A DNA stretch of 64,000 nt from Cnuibacter physcomitrellae (GCF_014640535.1 NZ_BMHD01000001.1:3461474-3525473), one strand, 5' to 3'; positions 1 to 8,879 are shown, counted from the stretch's first letter. A program made the numbers and translations. The notes: generated from the letters alone by a model not told the origin.

Positions 1-758
1 GGCCGCGCCTCCTCGCCGCGGATCACGCCGTCCGGCGCCGCCTCCGCGAGGTAGGCGGAGGCGGTCCGCGCCGCCTCTTCGAGGCGTGTCCGGTCGCCCG
101 TGCGGTCGAACTGCTCCACCAGGGCGCCGACGTACAGCCCCTGGTTGTACGAGAACACCCATCCGGCGTCGATCACGCCGTCGCCTGTGCGGTCGATCCC
201 GTCGACGAGGACGCCAGAAGGGAGCCTCAGAGTCGACTCGAGCCACATGAGGGCGTCGTGGCCTCTCTGGAGGTACCTTTCGACGCCCGTCGCGGCGTGG
301 AGCCGCAGCGACAGCAGCGCGAGGAGTCCGTTCGTGGGGGCGTTCTTGTACGACGGCTGCTGCCGGCGCCAGCACGCGCTCGCCCCGTGCGTGTCGTTCC
401 ACGCCGAGCCCACGATCTCGTTCCACAGCAGCACGGCGTCGTCGAGCCTGCCGAGGCGGAGGGCGGCCAGGGCCATCCAGCCCATGTCGTCGAAGTAGTT
501 GACCACCAGGCCGCGTGAGCGGCGGCGCGCGTACTCGAACGCCGCGGCCGCGGAGGGCGCGAGCGCGTCGGCACCGCGCTCGACGCCGTCCAGTCGCGCT
601 TCGACGAGGTTGGCGATCCACCAGTAGTCGAAGCCGTGGGCGCCGAGCAGTCGCGGTCGGGCGAGCCGACGGTAGCGTCCTCGCACCAGGCGGGAGGCGA
701 ACGACGACGTCAGGGCGCCCTGGAGGGCATCCGCCCGGGCACCCCAGTCGGCGGTCAC
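1..758 (-). CDS. glycoside hydrolase family 76 protein (3' end beyond window)
   Basis: This is the N-terminal ~252 residues of a GH76 (alpha-1,6-mannanase-type) protein; the rest lies beyond base 1. The Asp-Asp pair in YFDDMGWMAL fits the GH76 catalytic DD, and the alternating helical repeats with WNE, SYKNAPTNG and SYNQGLYVGA are typical of the family's (alpha/alpha)6 barrel. The GTG start at 758 overlaps the TGA of the upstream lipoprotein gene as GTGA, so the two are probably co-translated. I see no signal peptide, which suggests a cytoplasmic enzyme acting on imported manno-oligosaccharides; that location is inference. Confidence 0.8.
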   Translation of the reverse strand, partial: MTADWGARADALQGALTSSFASRLVRGRYRRLARPRLLGAHGFDYWWIANLVEARLDGVERGADALAPSAAAAFEYARRRSRGLVVNYFDDMGWMALAALRLGRLDDAVLLWNEIVGSAWNDTHGASACWRRQQPSYKNAPTNGLLALLSLRLHAATGVERYLQRGHDALMWLESTLRLPSGVLVDGIDRTGDGVIDAGWVFSYNQGLYVGALVEQFDRTGDRTRLEEAARTASAYLAEAAPDGVIRGEEAR

Positions 759-1180
759 TTGATGGGGAGCACGAACTCCTCGCCCAGCACCTGGACGGTG
801 AGGGGCTCGCCGGTGATGACCTCCTGCGGGGTCCAGAACACGCTGGTGTGAGGGACGTAGTCCATGGTGCAGATCTGGTTCTCGGCGGGGTTCTCGGTCG
901 TGATCGCGACGGTGTTGCCCTCGCCCGCGGGGCTCACGACGCTGATGTCGGAGCCGACCACGGGGCAGGTCGAGCTGCCCCACGTGGTCAGGGCGATCTG
1001 GCCGCCCTGGTGCAGCCACGAGATCATGACGCCGTCCTCTTCGCCCCCGACGCTCTGGAGGGTCTCCTCCGGGTCGCCCGGGAAGGACTCCGTGGGGTAG
1101 CTGGTCATGCAGCCCGCCAGCGCGAGGACTGCGACGCCCGCCCCGGCGACCGCGGTCGCGATCCGCATCCGATTCCTCAT
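755..1180 (-). CDS. small secreted lipoprotein
   Basis: A 141-aa lipoprotein of unknown role. A basic N-terminus (MRNRMR), a hydrophobic stretch and the lipobox LAGC with Cys24 mark export and lipid anchoring; the mature part is acidic with no domain I recognise. I chose ATG 1180 over the in-frame GTG at 1189 because a TAGCGT -10 box (complement 1188-1193) ends 7 bases before it, the leaderless spacing seen at many starts in this window. Its stop overlaps the GTG of the GH76 gene, so the lipoprotein may serve the same glycan-handling function, but that is only context. Confidence 0.75.
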   Translation of the reverse strand: MRNRMRIATAVAGAGVAVLALAGCMTSYPTESFPGDPEETLQSVGGEEDGVMISWLHQGGQIALTTWGSSTCPVVGSDISVVSPAGEGNTVAITTENPAENQICTMDYVPHTSVFWTPQEVITGEPLTVQVLGEEFVLPIK

Positions 1181-1253
1181 GAGCCACACGCTAGCAGGAG
1201 GGGCGAGGCCCCGGTGAGCCGGATGTCGCGCGCCCCACGGCTCCTCGCGGCGC

Positions 1254-1829
1254 TCAGGCCAGCGCCGACCGCACGCGTTCGGCGAGGAGCGGCACGATCT
1301 CCTCCTCGAACCACGGGTTGCGCCGCCGCCAGACCCCGGCGAGGGGAGAGGGGTGGACGATCGGGAACAGCGGATCGTGGTCCGGGGCGGCGCGGACCGC
1401 GTCGGTGAGCGTCGTGAAGCCGCCGGGCAGGTAGCGGCGCTGGGCGTAGGAGCCGACGAGCACGGTCAGGCGCACGTCCGACAGCAGCTCCAGCACGCGC
1501 GGATGCCAGAGATCCGCGAAGCCGCGGCGCGGAGGGAGGTCGCCGCTCCTGGCCTTGCCCGGGTAGTAGAAGTCCATCGGCACGATGGCGAGCTTCGTCG
1601 GGTCGTAGAACTCCTCGTCCGTCATGCCCAGCCAGGACCGGAGGAGTCGGCCGCTCGGGTCGTCGAAGGGGATGCCCGACTCCTGGGCACGACGCCCCGG
1701 CGCCTGGCTGATGAGCAGGATCCGCGCCTCCGGCGAGGCGACGACGAGCGGCTCGTAGCCGCGCTCGCGGGCCCAGGCGTTGTCGGGATGCGCGGAGACC
1801 TCGGCACGCAGGTCCTCGATCGCCGACAT
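1254..1829 (-). CDS. uracil-DNA glycosylase superfamily protein
   Basis: A 191-aa protein of the UDG superfamily. LLISQAPGRRAQESG (residues ~38-52) sits where the superfamily has its first active-site motif, and HPSPL (159-163) matches the second, DNA-binding motif. It lacks the GQDPYH of family-1 Ung, so it belongs to the broad UDG-like group; substrate range (uracil in DNA or another base) cannot be read from sequence. The open frame continues upstream to 2015, but that part is low-quality arginine/proline sequence overlapping the neighbour, so ATG 1829 is preferred. Confidence 0.8.
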   Translation of the reverse strand: MSAIEDLRAEVSAHPDNAWARERGYEPLVVASPEARILLISQAPGRRAQESGIPFDDPSGRLLRSWLGMTDEEFYDPTKLAIVPMDFYYPGKARSGDLPPRRGFADLWHPRVLELLSDVRLTVLVGSYAQRRYLPGGFTTLTDAVRAAPDHDPLFPIVHPSPLAGVWRRRNPWFEEEIVPLLAERVRSALA

Positions 1830-1894
1830 GGAGGAGAGTCTGTCACCGTCGGCTGAGGGCGGGTGCCGGACGCCCGCCGGCCGGCCCGGGAGCG

Positions 1895-3349
1895 TCACCG
1901 GAGGCGCGACGGGGCCACGAGCTCTCCCGTCTCCTCGCGCATCCACCACTGCCCGGTCTCGCGCCGTTCGGACCGCGAGGCGAAGCGGTAGAGGTACACC
2001 CGCGCCCGGATCCACGTCGGCGGCTCACCGTCGAACGGGTCGTGCCGGAGGAGCCGCAGGGTGGCACGGTCGGCCACCAGGAGCTTCCCCAGCAGCGCCC
2101 GGAACCAGCCGGAGTCGGGCGAGCCCAGGGCGAGGAACCACATCAGCCAGTCCAGACGCAGGTGGTAGGGGGCGAACTGCCCGGGGATCCGGCGCACGTC
2201 TCCTGGCTTGCCCTTGAACTCGTAGGCGCGCCAGTCCTCCTCCCGGAGCGGCCTCTCGGCGATCGAGCCCTCGATGACCACCTCGTAGCGCTCCTGCGTG
2301 ACCGATCCGAACGCGCCGTACGCGTTGACGAGGGAGAACCTGTTGAAGGACGCGTTCATGAGCTGACGCCTCGAGAAGAGGTTCCGCAGCGGCGGCCAGC
2401 TGAGCACGACCATGAGCGCCGTGGCGATCAGGACGATGGCCACCCAGGAGAGCGGGGCGGGGTCGCTGGAGTAGGACGTCGTGGCGGGCATCGCGGGGAT
2501 GATCGCGTGGATCGCGTCGTCGGAGACCGCACCGAACGCGAGCACGATGGTGAGGACGTTGAGCCACGCGAAGTTCCCGGTCAGGACCAGCCACAGCTGG
2601 GTCAGGATCACGACCGCGGCCGCGATCGACGCCACCGGCTGCGGCGCGAAGAGGAGGAACGGCACCACGAGCTGGGCGACGTGGTTCCCGAGGACCTCCA
2701 TCCGGTGCACCGACTTCGGCAGCAGGTGCGCGAACCGGCTCAGGGGATTCGGCATCGGCTGCGTCTCGTGGTGGTAGTAGAGCGCGGTGAGGTCGCGCCA
2801 GCTGCGGTCGCCGCGCATCTTGATCATCCCCGCGCCGAACTCGAGCCGGAAGACGAGCCAGCGCACCAGCAGGATCACGAGGATGGGCGGGGCCACCTCG
2901 TTCGACCCGAGGAACGCGACGAGGAACCCGGCCTCGCAGAGGAGCATCTCCCAGCCGAACCCGTAGAACGTCTGGCCGACCTTGACGATCGAGAGGTAGA
3001 GGATCCACAGCAGCAGGAAGGCGACGAGCGGCAGCCACGGCGGGCCCAGCTGGGGCAGGCCCGCGACGAGCGCCGCCGCCACGACCGCGCCGACGACGCA
3101 GACGGCCCGGAGCATCCGGTCGCTGTAGTGCAGGCGGAAGAGGGTGGGCATCCCGGCCGCCCCTCCCCGTGCGAGGTAGCGGGGCACGGGCAGGAGTCCG
3201 TGCTCGCCGAGGAGGGCGGGGAACTGGGCGAGCGTGGACAGGAAGGCGACGACGTAGATCGCGGCGACCCCGCGCTGGAGCATCTGCCGGGCGAACTCGT
3301 AGTGGCCCGCGCCGAACCACGCGCCGAACCACTCCGTGACCGCGTCCAT
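1895..3349 (-). CDS. lipase maturation factor family membrane protein
   Basis: A 484-aa polytopic protein related to the LMF1/LMF2 family. It opens with an amphipathic region and GHYEFARQMLQRGVAAIY, then about eight hydrophobic segments up to residue ~320, including the family-typical GFGWEMLLCEAGF and FRLEFGAGMIKMRGD. A soluble C-terminal domain carries APYHLRLDWLMWF and a region rich in Trp and Arg. The vertebrate relative helps lipases mature in the ER; the bacterial role is unknown, perhaps folding of secreted hydrolases or a membrane enzyme. A CAGGAT box ends 6 bases before ATG 3349. Confidence 0.88.
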   Translation of the reverse strand: MDAVTEWFGAWFGAGHYEFARQMLQRGVAAIYVVAFLSTLAQFPALLGEHGLLPVPRYLARGGAAGMPTLFRLHYSDRMLRAVCVVGAVVAAALVAGLPQLGPPWLPLVAFLLLWILYLSIVKVGQTFYGFGWEMLLCEAGFLVAFLGSNEVAPPILVILLVRWLVFRLEFGAGMIKMRGDRSWRDLTALYYHHETQPMPNPLSRFAHLLPKSVHRMEVLGNHVAQLVVPFLLFAPQPVASIAAAVVILTQLWLVLTGNFAWLNVLTIVLAFGAVSDDAIHAIIPAMPATTSYSSDPAPLSWVAIVLIATALMVVLSWPPLRNLFSRRQLMNASFNRFSLVNAYGAFGSVTQERYEVVIEGSIAERPLREEDWRAYEFKGKPGDVRRIPGQFAPYHLRLDWLMWFLALGSPDSGWFRALLGKLLVADRATLRLLRHDPFDGEPPTWIRARVYLYRFASRSERRETGQWWMREETGELVAPSRLR

Positions 3350-3448
3350 GTCCCGATCCTGCTCGCGTCTTCCGCTTCTCGCTGCCTCCTTGACCTTTCG
3401 CGCGGTCAGTGGGCGCGCGGAAGGCCAGAGAGGGCGCGAAAACCGGAC

Positions 3449-4159
3449 TCAGAGGGTGATGGGCGCGATGAGGGTGGGGTCGTCCTTCGCGACGGAGGTG
3501 TCGCGGGCGTTGTTGACGCGCTTCGAGACGGGGTACGTGGTGATGGTGTGCGCGACGGCGAGAGAGGCGCGGTCGAGCATGGCGAGCAGCTCGTCCTTCT
3601 CGTCCCGAGCCTCGACGGGACGAGGGTCGAGCCACTGGCTCCAGACGTCCTCGGTGAGGAACACGGGCATGCGGTCGTGCACCTCGCCCGAGGCGTCGGC
3701 CGCCTCGCGCGTGATCACCGTGAAGCTCACGGCCCAGTCGTCTCCCTCCTTGCGCACCTCGTAGAGGCCCGCGGCGGCGAGGAGGGATTCGGGACCGTGG
3801 ATGAAGTAGGGCTGCTTGCCGCTCGGGGTGGCCTGCCACTCGTAGTAGCCGTTCATGGGCACGATGCAGCGCTTCTGCGCGAAGGCGCGGCGGAACAGGC
3901 CGTTCGTGGCGACGCTCTCGAGTCGGGCGTTGATCGGCGCCGGACCGCCCGGCTTCGCCCACGAGGGCTTCAGCCCCCACGCGGCGCCCTCGATCTCGCG
4001 GGCGGCCTCGCCGTCGTGGAGGCGCTCCCGCACGATCGGCGACTCCTCGGTGGGGGCCACGTTGTACGACGGTCGCCAGTCGCGCAGCTCGCCGCCGCGC
4101 GCGACGAACTCCTTGATCAGCTCGTCCGTCTCGGTGTCCATCGCGAACCGCCCGCACAT
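3449..4159 (-). CDS. yedK: SOS response-associated peptidase / abasic-site crosslinking protein (YedK/HMCES family)
   Basis: A 236-aa SRAP-domain protein. The mature N-terminal Cys2 (MCGRF), Asn77 (INARLES), Glu107 (GYYEW) and His161 (EVHDRMPV) match the residues that form and self-reverse the thiazolidine crosslink to abasic sites in single-stranded DNA in E. coli YedK and human HMCES. The longer upstream frame is discarded because the catalytic Cys must be residue 2. A GAGGAT box ends 6 bases before the ATG, fitting a leaderless transcript. No SOS partner gene is adjacent. Confidence 0.93.
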   Translation of the reverse strand: MCGRFAMDTETDELIKEFVARGGELRDWRPSYNVAPTEESPIVRERLHDGEAAREIEGAAWGLKPSWAKPGGPAPINARLESVATNGLFRRAFAQKRCIVPMNGYYEWQATPSGKQPYFIHGPESLLAAAGLYEVRKEGDDWAVSFTVITREAADASGEVHDRMPVFLTEDVWSQWLDPRPVEARDEKDELLAMLDRASLAVAHTITTYPVSKRVNNARDTSVAKDDPTLIAPITL

Positions 4160-4226
4160 GCGTCCATCCTCGCACCGGGGGCCGACATCGGGGGCGGCCG
4201 AGCGGCTGCGCCGAGGTCGGGGCGGA

Positions 4227-4784
4227 TCAGCGCGAGACCGTGCAGGCGGAGCCCAGCTGCTCCGAGTCGAGCGGCCAGCGGATGTCGAGCACGTCACCCG
4301 GCTGCATGGTGAGCCCGTCGGAGCAGGGGAAGTTCACCCTCTGCACGTCGACGGTCTGCAGCATGAACCGGGACGCGATGGCGAGCAGCTGATCGCCCTG
4401 CGCGACGGTGTAGTGGTACTCGTAGCCGTTGAGCGCCTCGCTGGTGCCCTGCGCGAACGGCTGCGGGCCGGTGTCCTGCACCTCGGGGGTGTTCGCGGTG
4501 TTCCCGCCGTCGGTCTGGCCACCCGCGGCGTTGGGCGGGGTGGGCGGTGGCGGAGGCGGCGGTGGCGGGGGCGGCTCCTCCGTCGGACTGGGAGCGGGCG
4601 TCGGCGTCGGGGTCGGAGTCGGCGTGGGGGTCGGCGTCGGCGTCGCGGTGACGGTCGCCGTCGCGGTCACGGTCACCGGCGCCGCCGCCGGCTCGGCGAG
4701 CAAGGAGCAGGCCGACAGGCCCACGGCGGCCGCCGCGAGGACCGCGACCGTCGTCAGACGGAGAAGGGGACGACCGGCGCGCAC
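4227..4784 (-). CDS. LysM-domain lipoprotein with Thr/Pro-rich linker
   Basis: A 185-aa surface lipoprotein. The signal peptide ends in lipobox LSAC (Cys26). Residues ~36-83 are a low-complexity linker of Thr-Val/Thr-Ala, then Thr-Pro, then poly-Pro, encoded by short GC-rich repeats near 4550-4690. Residues ~122-172 form a LysM-like module (YHYTVAQGDQLLAIASRF ... GDVLDIRWP), a peptidoglycan-binding fold. It probably spans from membrane to wall. The GTG at 4784 has a GGGAGAG Shine-Dalgarno about 10 bases upstream; an ATG just upstream is in another frame. Confidence 0.85.
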   Translation of the reverse strand: MRAGRPLLRLTTVAVLAAAAVGLSACSLLAEPAAAPVTVTATATVTATPTPTPTPTPTPTPTPAPSPTEEPPPPPPPPPPPTPPNAAGGQTDGGNTANTPEVQDTGPQPFAQGTSEALNGYEYHYTVAQGDQLLAIASRFMLQTVDVQRVNFPCSDGLTMQPGDVLDIRWPLDSEQLGSACTVSR

Positions 4785-4889
4785 GCTTCATTCTCTCCCG
4801 CGATTGGCGGTCCGACAGTCCTCCCAACCGGGGACATGCGGTCCGCCGCCGTGGGCGCGTCCGCCCTCACCGCCGCGGGCGGGCGGAGG

Positions 4890-5669
4890 TCAGCGTGCGG
4901 TCGATCCGAACGAGGAGGCGGACACCACCGCTCCCGGATGCGGACCCGCCGCCAACAGCTCTCCCGCCCACTCCTCGACCCGGGGGGATCGGGAGGCGAC
5001 GATCACCGCGTTGCCCTCCCGCCCCTTCTCGACCACGGAGGACGGGCCCACGATCACGGCGTGCGGGAACGTGGGGACGAGCGCCGCGACGTGCGCGAAC
5101 GTGGCGGGCAGGCCGTCGTCGTCCGCGACGTTCACGAGGAGCACCCCGGTGTCGGCGGCGACCCGCCCGAGCTCGGCGTAGAACTCGGGCGTCATGAGGT
5201 GCGGAGGCGTGGCGGTACCCCGGTACATGTCGGCGACGACGAGATCCGCGGGCAGGCGGGTCAGCCGCGCCGTCGTCTCCGCCGCATCCCCGGAGATCAG
5301 CTCGAGCCGCGTCCCGGAGGGCAGCGGGACCGTGGCGGTCACGAAGTCGACGAGATCGGGCTCCAGCTCCAGCACCGTCTGGTCGGCGCCCGGATGGCGG
5401 GCCTGGACCCATCGCGGGAAGGTCAGCGCGCCGGCGCCCAGGTGCACGGCTCTCGCGGGCCGGCCCGGCGCGAGGCCGCTCAGGGCGAGCTCGGCGGCCG
5501 CCGCCATCCTGCGCATGTAGTCGTAGTGCAGCCGCTCGGGCTCACCCGGATGCACGTGCGACTGCGCATGACCGCGGATGCGGAGCACGAGCCCTCCGGA
5601 GAGCTCGTCGGTCTCGAGGGCGGCGAGCTCTCCGGACCGGGTGAGGAACGTCGTCGTGAGCGTCGTCAC
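4890..5669 (-). CDS. spermidine synthase-like methyltransferase-fold protein
   Basis: A 259-aa protein of the spermidine/spermine synthase fold. HLGAGALTFPRWV (motif I), TVLELEPDLVDFV, ISGDAAE and VVADMY reproduce the Rossmann-like core. Actinobacterial members often stand alone without an aminopropyl-donor partner such as speD, so true polyamine synthesis is doubtful and the substrate is open. The GTG at 5669 overlaps the upstream gene's TGA (GTGA), which rules out the longer frame reaching 5897. Confidence 0.8.
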   Translation of the reverse strand: MTTLTTTFLTRSGELAALETDELSGGLVLRIRGHAQSHVHPGEPERLHYDYMRRMAAAAELALSGLAPGRPARAVHLGAGALTFPRWVQARHPGADQTVLELEPDLVDFVTATVPLPSGTRLELISGDAAETTARLTRLPADLVVADMYRGTATPPHLMTPEFYAELGRVAADTGVLLVNVADDDGLPATFAHVAALVPTFPHAVIVGPSSVVEKGREGNAVIVASRSPRVEEWAGELLAAGPHPGAVVSASSFGSTAR

Positions 5670-6796
5670 CGCAGCGACTCCACGTGCTCGACGGCGAGGC
5701 CGAAGAACCTGCCCAGCCCGGCGACATGGCGCTCGAAGCCGCGGCGCACGGACTCCGACCACGGTTCGAACGGCTGGGCCGAGACCCGGATCCGGGTCGG
5801 CTCGATCCGCCGACGCCAGGTGCCGACCACCTGGCCCGCCGCGACGACGATCGGCAGGAAGAGCCCGTTCGCTCCCGGGACCACCCGGTCCAGCCACTCC
5901 TCCCGCACCATCGGCGTCCGATCGGGATAGCCGAGCAGGTACTCGTCGAAGGAGGGCAGCGCGACGACGCCGCTCGAGGCCCGTTGCGGCCGCTCGGGCG
6001 CATCCGGGGCGATCAGCTGGATCCGGCCGTCCACCTCGTGCTCGGCGAGCTCATCGCCGGCGAGCTCCCGCGCCCGGGTCACGTCCTTCATCGTGAGCTT
6101 CGTCCACCACGCGAAGTCGCGCAGCGTGACCGGCCCGTGCCCGGCGACGTATCGCACCAGGAGCCCACGGAGCGTCTGGTCGCGACCGTGCTCCTCTCCG
6201 GGGGGCGCCCACTCGTCCAGGAGCACCATCCGTTGACGTGTGCCCTCGGTGGGTCCCCAGCAGACGAGGCCGTCGTGCGCGAGGCGCCAGAGCAGGTGCA
6301 TGCCCCGCTGGCCGCCCGTCTCGACGCCGCCGGACTCGAGCAGCCCGAGCACCTCGTCCCGCTCGAGCGAGCGTCCCGCCAGGCCCTCGCGGAGGATCGC
6401 GGACGCCCGGGCGAAGACGTCCTCGTCGAGGCCCAGTGCGCGGTGCCGCGTGCGGGTGCCGGCGACGGTGCGTTCGGCGGTCAGCGCGAGGACGGCGCGG
6501 AGGTCGTCGGGCGAGAGGATGTGCAGGGTGCCGCGCATGGGCCACGACCGCACGATCCGGCGCGACTCGAACGCGGCCTCGACGTCGTGCAGGGTCGTCC
6601 CGGGAGCGCGGGCGCCGAGAGCCCAGAGCGACTGTCCGAAGTCCTGCGCCTGGACGGCGACGAGACGGTCGACGGCGTCGATCACCGAGTCCGCGCCGGC
6701 TGCCGCTTCGTGCTCCCGACGACGATCGCTCCCGGAGACCGCGACCCCCTGGGCCTCCAGCCTCAGCCGGGGGATGTCCGCGCTGCGCAGAGCCAT
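5666..6796 (-). CDS. winged-helix DNA-binding domain protein (HTH_42/YcaQ-like)
   Basis: A 376-aa member of the HTH_42 family. VQAQDFGQSLWALGAR, RSWPMRGTLHIL, HLLWRLAHDGLVCWG and LLGYPDRTPMV are hallmark segments. Family members are made of tandem winged helices; E. coli YcaQ is reported to unhook interstrand DNA crosslinks, so a DNA-repair glycosylase role is possible but unproven here. A CATACT box (complement 6803-6808) ends 6 bases before ATG 6796, fixing the start and suggesting a leaderless mRNA shared with the downstream spermidine-synthase-like gene. Confidence 0.82.
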   Translation of the reverse strand: MALRSADIPRLRLEAQGVAVSGSDRRREHEAAAGADSVIDAVDRLVAVQAQDFGQSLWALGARAPGTTLHDVEAAFESRRIVRSWPMRGTLHILSPDDLRAVLALTAERTVAGTRTRHRALGLDEDVFARASAILREGLAGRSLERDEVLGLLESGGVETGGQRGMHLLWRLAHDGLVCWGPTEGTRQRMVLLDEWAPPGEEHGRDQTLRGLLVRYVAGHGPVTLRDFAWWTKLTMKDVTRARELAGDELAEHEVDGRIQLIAPDAPERPQRASSGVVALPSFDEYLLGYPDRTPMVREEWLDRVVPGANGLFLPIVVAAGQVVGTWRRRIEPTRIRVSAQPFEPWSESVRRGFERHVAGLGRFFGLAVEHVESLR

Positions 6797-6899
6797 GCGC
6801 TCAGTATGCCGCCCGAGGGGGAGTGCCGCCGGGTCGGGACGGCCTCCCGGGACGAAGGGTCCCCTTGCCGCCTCCGACGAGGAGCGTAGGGTCTTCGCC

Positions 6900-7064
6900 A
6901 TGACGGGTTCGGTCTGGTTGGCGATCGACCTCGCCGACGCGTCGGAGCGGATCCTGGGCGTCTACGAGAGCGAGGACGATGCCCGCCGTGCTCTCGAGGA
7001 GGCGGCCGCCTGGGCCGGCGCCGTGGAGCAGTGGCCCGTCGAGGGGATGACCCAGGCGGGCTGA
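6900..7064 (+). CDS. 54-aa uncharacterised protein
   Basis: A short ORF, MTGSVWLAIDLADASERI... ending in EGMTQAG. TAGGGT at 6887-6892 ends 7 bases before the ATG, the leaderless pattern common in this window. The pattern SERILGVYESEDDARRALEEA looks like a small alpha/beta protein; I recognise no family. It is divergent from the winged-helix gene, with both -10 boxes inside ~100 bases. Existence rests on promoter position and sensible composition, not homology. Confidence 0.55.
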   Translation: MTGSVWLAIDLADASERILGVYESEDDARRALEEAAAWAGAVEQWPVEGMTQAG

Positions 7065-7406
7065 GCGTCCGGCCGCGACATCGCTCCCGGCCGTTCTGCC
7101 TTCGCGACTCAGCCGGTGCGCCTTCGCGGACCCACCCGGTCGATGCGCCTTCGCGGACTCGGGGGTACGGTGCGAAGAGGACGAGGCATGCAGCCGGGAT
7201 GGAAAGCAGGCCCCGCCCTCCCCTCGAGCCTATCCGTTGAGATCGGACCTTCCCCCCGGAGAGGGAAGTCCGTGGGGGGACTTGACGGGGGAGCGGCCGT
7301 TCTGCTGTGATCGCGCGCGCGAGCCGGAGCGACCCGCGCGACCCGGCGCCGCTCCGTGCGGGAAGGCTCGGCGCTGCGCTGCGTTGTACCCGAGGTGGAC
7401 GAGCGG
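7065..7406 (+). other. non-coding interval with short repeats, a hairpin and a promoter
   Basis: I see no credible gene here. At 7097-7165 a GCGCCTTCGCGGAC-type unit recurs three times at roughly 20-27 base spacing. At 7244-7272 there is a hairpin (CGGACCTTCCC with GGGAAGTCCG), possibly a terminator for the small upstream ORF. A promoter for the oxidoreductase follows it. The reverse-strand frame across 7109-7528 is arginine/proline-rich and overlaps a real gene. Confidence 0.5.
7282..7311 (+). promoter_or_regulatory. candidate promoter of the flavoprotein oxidoreductase gene
   Basis: TTGACG (7282-7287) and TGTGAT (7306-7311) are separated by 18 bases, close to the main sigma-factor consensus. 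Transcription would begin near 7318, leaving a leader of about 90 bases before ATG 7407. Confidence 0.45.
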
Positions 7407-8540
7407 ATGCGATCGGCGACCGTCGCGGTGATCGGTGCGGGACAGGCGGGGCTGTCCGCCGCCTTCCACCTCCAGCGGACGGGGTTCGTCAGCGCGCTCG
7501 ACGCGGAACCCGCCCCCGGTGCGCCCACCTACGTCGTCCTCGATGCCGCGGCGACGCCGGGCGGCGCCTGGCAGCACCGCTGGGAGTCGCTCAGGATCGC
7601 CACCGTCAACGGCATCTTCGACCTCCCCGGGATGCCGAAGCCCGAGCTCGATCCCGAGGAGCCCAGCCGGGACGCCGTGCCGCGGTACTTCGCCGACTAC
7701 GAGCGCCGGTTCCACCTGCCGATCCTCCGGCCCGTCACCGTGACCGCCGTTCGCGCTCTCGACGACGACCCCGACGGCCCGCTGCTCGTGGAGACCAGCT
7801 CCGGGCCGTGGCGGGTGCGCGGCGTGGTGAACGCATCCGGGACCTGGACGAACCCGGTGCTCCCTCGCTACCCCGGACAGGAGACCTTCCTCGGACGGCA
7901 GCTCCACACCCGCGACTACCGCGACCTGTCGGAGTTCGCCGGCCATCGCGTCGCGGTCGTCGGCGGGGGGATCTCGGCCGTGCAGCAGCTCGAGGAGATC
8001 TCCCGCGTGGCCTGGACTGCCTGGTACACCCGTCGAGAGCCCGTCTTCTTCGAGGGCGACTTCGATCCGGAGACCACGGGACGCGACACCATCTCCCGCG
8101 TCGTCGCGGATGTGGAGGCCGGTCTGCCCTCGCGGAGCATCGTCTCCTACACGGGCCTCGGGTGGTCGCCCTACGCCCTGGCCGCGCGCGATCGGGGCGC
8201 GCTGGAGCGGCGCCCGATGTTCACCGCGATCGAGCCCCACGGGGTGCGGGAGGCGGACGGCACGTTCACCTCGGTCGACACGATCCTGTGGGCGACGGGC
8301 TTCCGCCCCGACGTGCGCCACCTCGACCCGCTCGACCTGCGCGACCCCGCGGGCGGCATCCGGATGCGCGGCACGACCGTGGTGGTGGATCCGCGCATCC
8401 AGTTGGTCGGCTTCGGACCATCGCAGTCGACGGTCGGCGCGAATCGTGCCGGCCGGGCCGCGGCGACCGCGTTCGCCCGACGGTTCGGGGCCTCAGCGGG
8501 TCGCACCCTTGCAACGGTGTCGAGCGACCATCCGGGATGA
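7407..8540 (+). CDS. FAD/NAD(P)-binding oxidoreductase (flavin monooxygenase-like)
   Basis: A 377-aa flavoprotein. The N-terminal FAD Rossmann motif is VIGAGQAGLSA (GxGxxG at residues 10-15), followed by VLDAAATPGGAWQHRW, which resembles the FMO/TrkA-type cluster of putative monooxygenases. A second nucleotide-binding glycine motif, VAVVGGGISAVQQ, lies near residue 185, and ILWATGFRPDVRHL is the usual third motif near residue 295. It should use NAD(P)H and FAD; the substrate is unknown. ATG 7407 places the first glycine motif at the usual distance from the start; in-frame GTGs at 7356 and 7395 are alternatives. Confidence 0.85.
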   Translation: MRSATVAVIGAGQAGLSAAFHLQRTGFVSALDAEPAPGAPTYVVLDAAATPGGAWQHRWESLRIATVNGIFDLPGMPKPELDPEEPSRDAVPRYFADYERRFHLPILRPVTVTAVRALDDDPDGPLLVETSSGPWRVRGVVNASGTWTNPVLPRYPGQETFLGRQLHTRDYRDLSEFAGHRVAVVGGGISAVQQLEEISRVAWTAWYTRREPVFFEGDFDPETTGRDTISRVVADVEAGLPSRSIVSYTGLGWSPYALAARDRGALERRPMFTAIEPHGVREADGTFTSVDTILWATGFRPDVRHLDPLDLRDPAGGIRMRGTTVVVDPRIQLVGFGPSQSTVGANRAGRAAATAFARRFGASAGRTLATVSSDHPG

Positions 8541-8572
8541 CGCGCCACGGCGACGACGGGGCCAAGACAAGC

Positions 8573-8609
8573 GGAAACCCCCGCGATGTAGAAGCTACGC
8601 GAGGGTTCC
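8573..8609 (-). terminator. terminator hairpin after the tRNA cluster
   Basis: GGAAACCCCCGCG (8573-8585) pairs with CGCGAGGGTTCC (8598-8609) around a 12-base loop, directly downstream of tRNA-Phe in the minus-strand direction. It also sits just past the stop of the plus-strand oxidoreductase gene, so it could end both transcripts. There is no clear U-tract. Confidence 0.6.
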
Positions 8610-8635
8610 TGGGGTGATTGTAACGATCACCCGTG

Positions 8636-8708
8636 TGGCTCCGACCGGCATCGATCCGGTGACCTTTCGATTTTCAGTCGAACGCTCTACCAACTGAGCT
8701 ACAGAGCC
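8636..8708 (-). tRNA. tRNA-Phe (GAA)
   Basis: A 73-base cloverleaf: acceptor GGCTCTG pairs with CGGAGCC, the D-loop has AGCTCAGTTGGTAGAGC, the anticodon loop CTGAAAA gives GAA, and the T-loop is of the GGATCGATGCC type. CCA is not encoded. Last gene of the Glu-Asp-Phe cluster. Confidence 0.97.
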
Positions 8709-8774
8709 ATGCCGACTCTCGTCGGCCTTCTTGCGAAAAGCCCTCCCCTCGATCGGGAAGGGCCTCGCAATGAG

Positions 8775-8848
8775 CGACCCTGACGGGACTTGAACCCGCG
8801 ACCTCCGCCGTGACAGGGCGGCACGCTAACCAACTGCGCTACAGGGCC
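8775..8848 (-). tRNA. tRNA-Asp (GTC)
   Basis: A 74-base cloverleaf: acceptor GGCCCTG pairs with CAGGGTC, with discriminator G as expected for Asp. The anticodon stem CCGCC/GGCGG closes loop CTGTCAC, giving GTC; the T-arm is CGGGTTCAAGTCCCG. Middle gene of the cluster. Confidence 0.97.
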
Positions 8849-8879
8849 ATGCTTGTGTAATTGTATCTGTTGCCTGGGG

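Noticed and set aside
7109-7528. A 139-aa minus-strand gene in the 7.1-7.5 kb gap
   Set aside because: It overlaps the start of the flavoprotein gene, has arginine/proline-rich shadow composition and no promoter or ribosome site.
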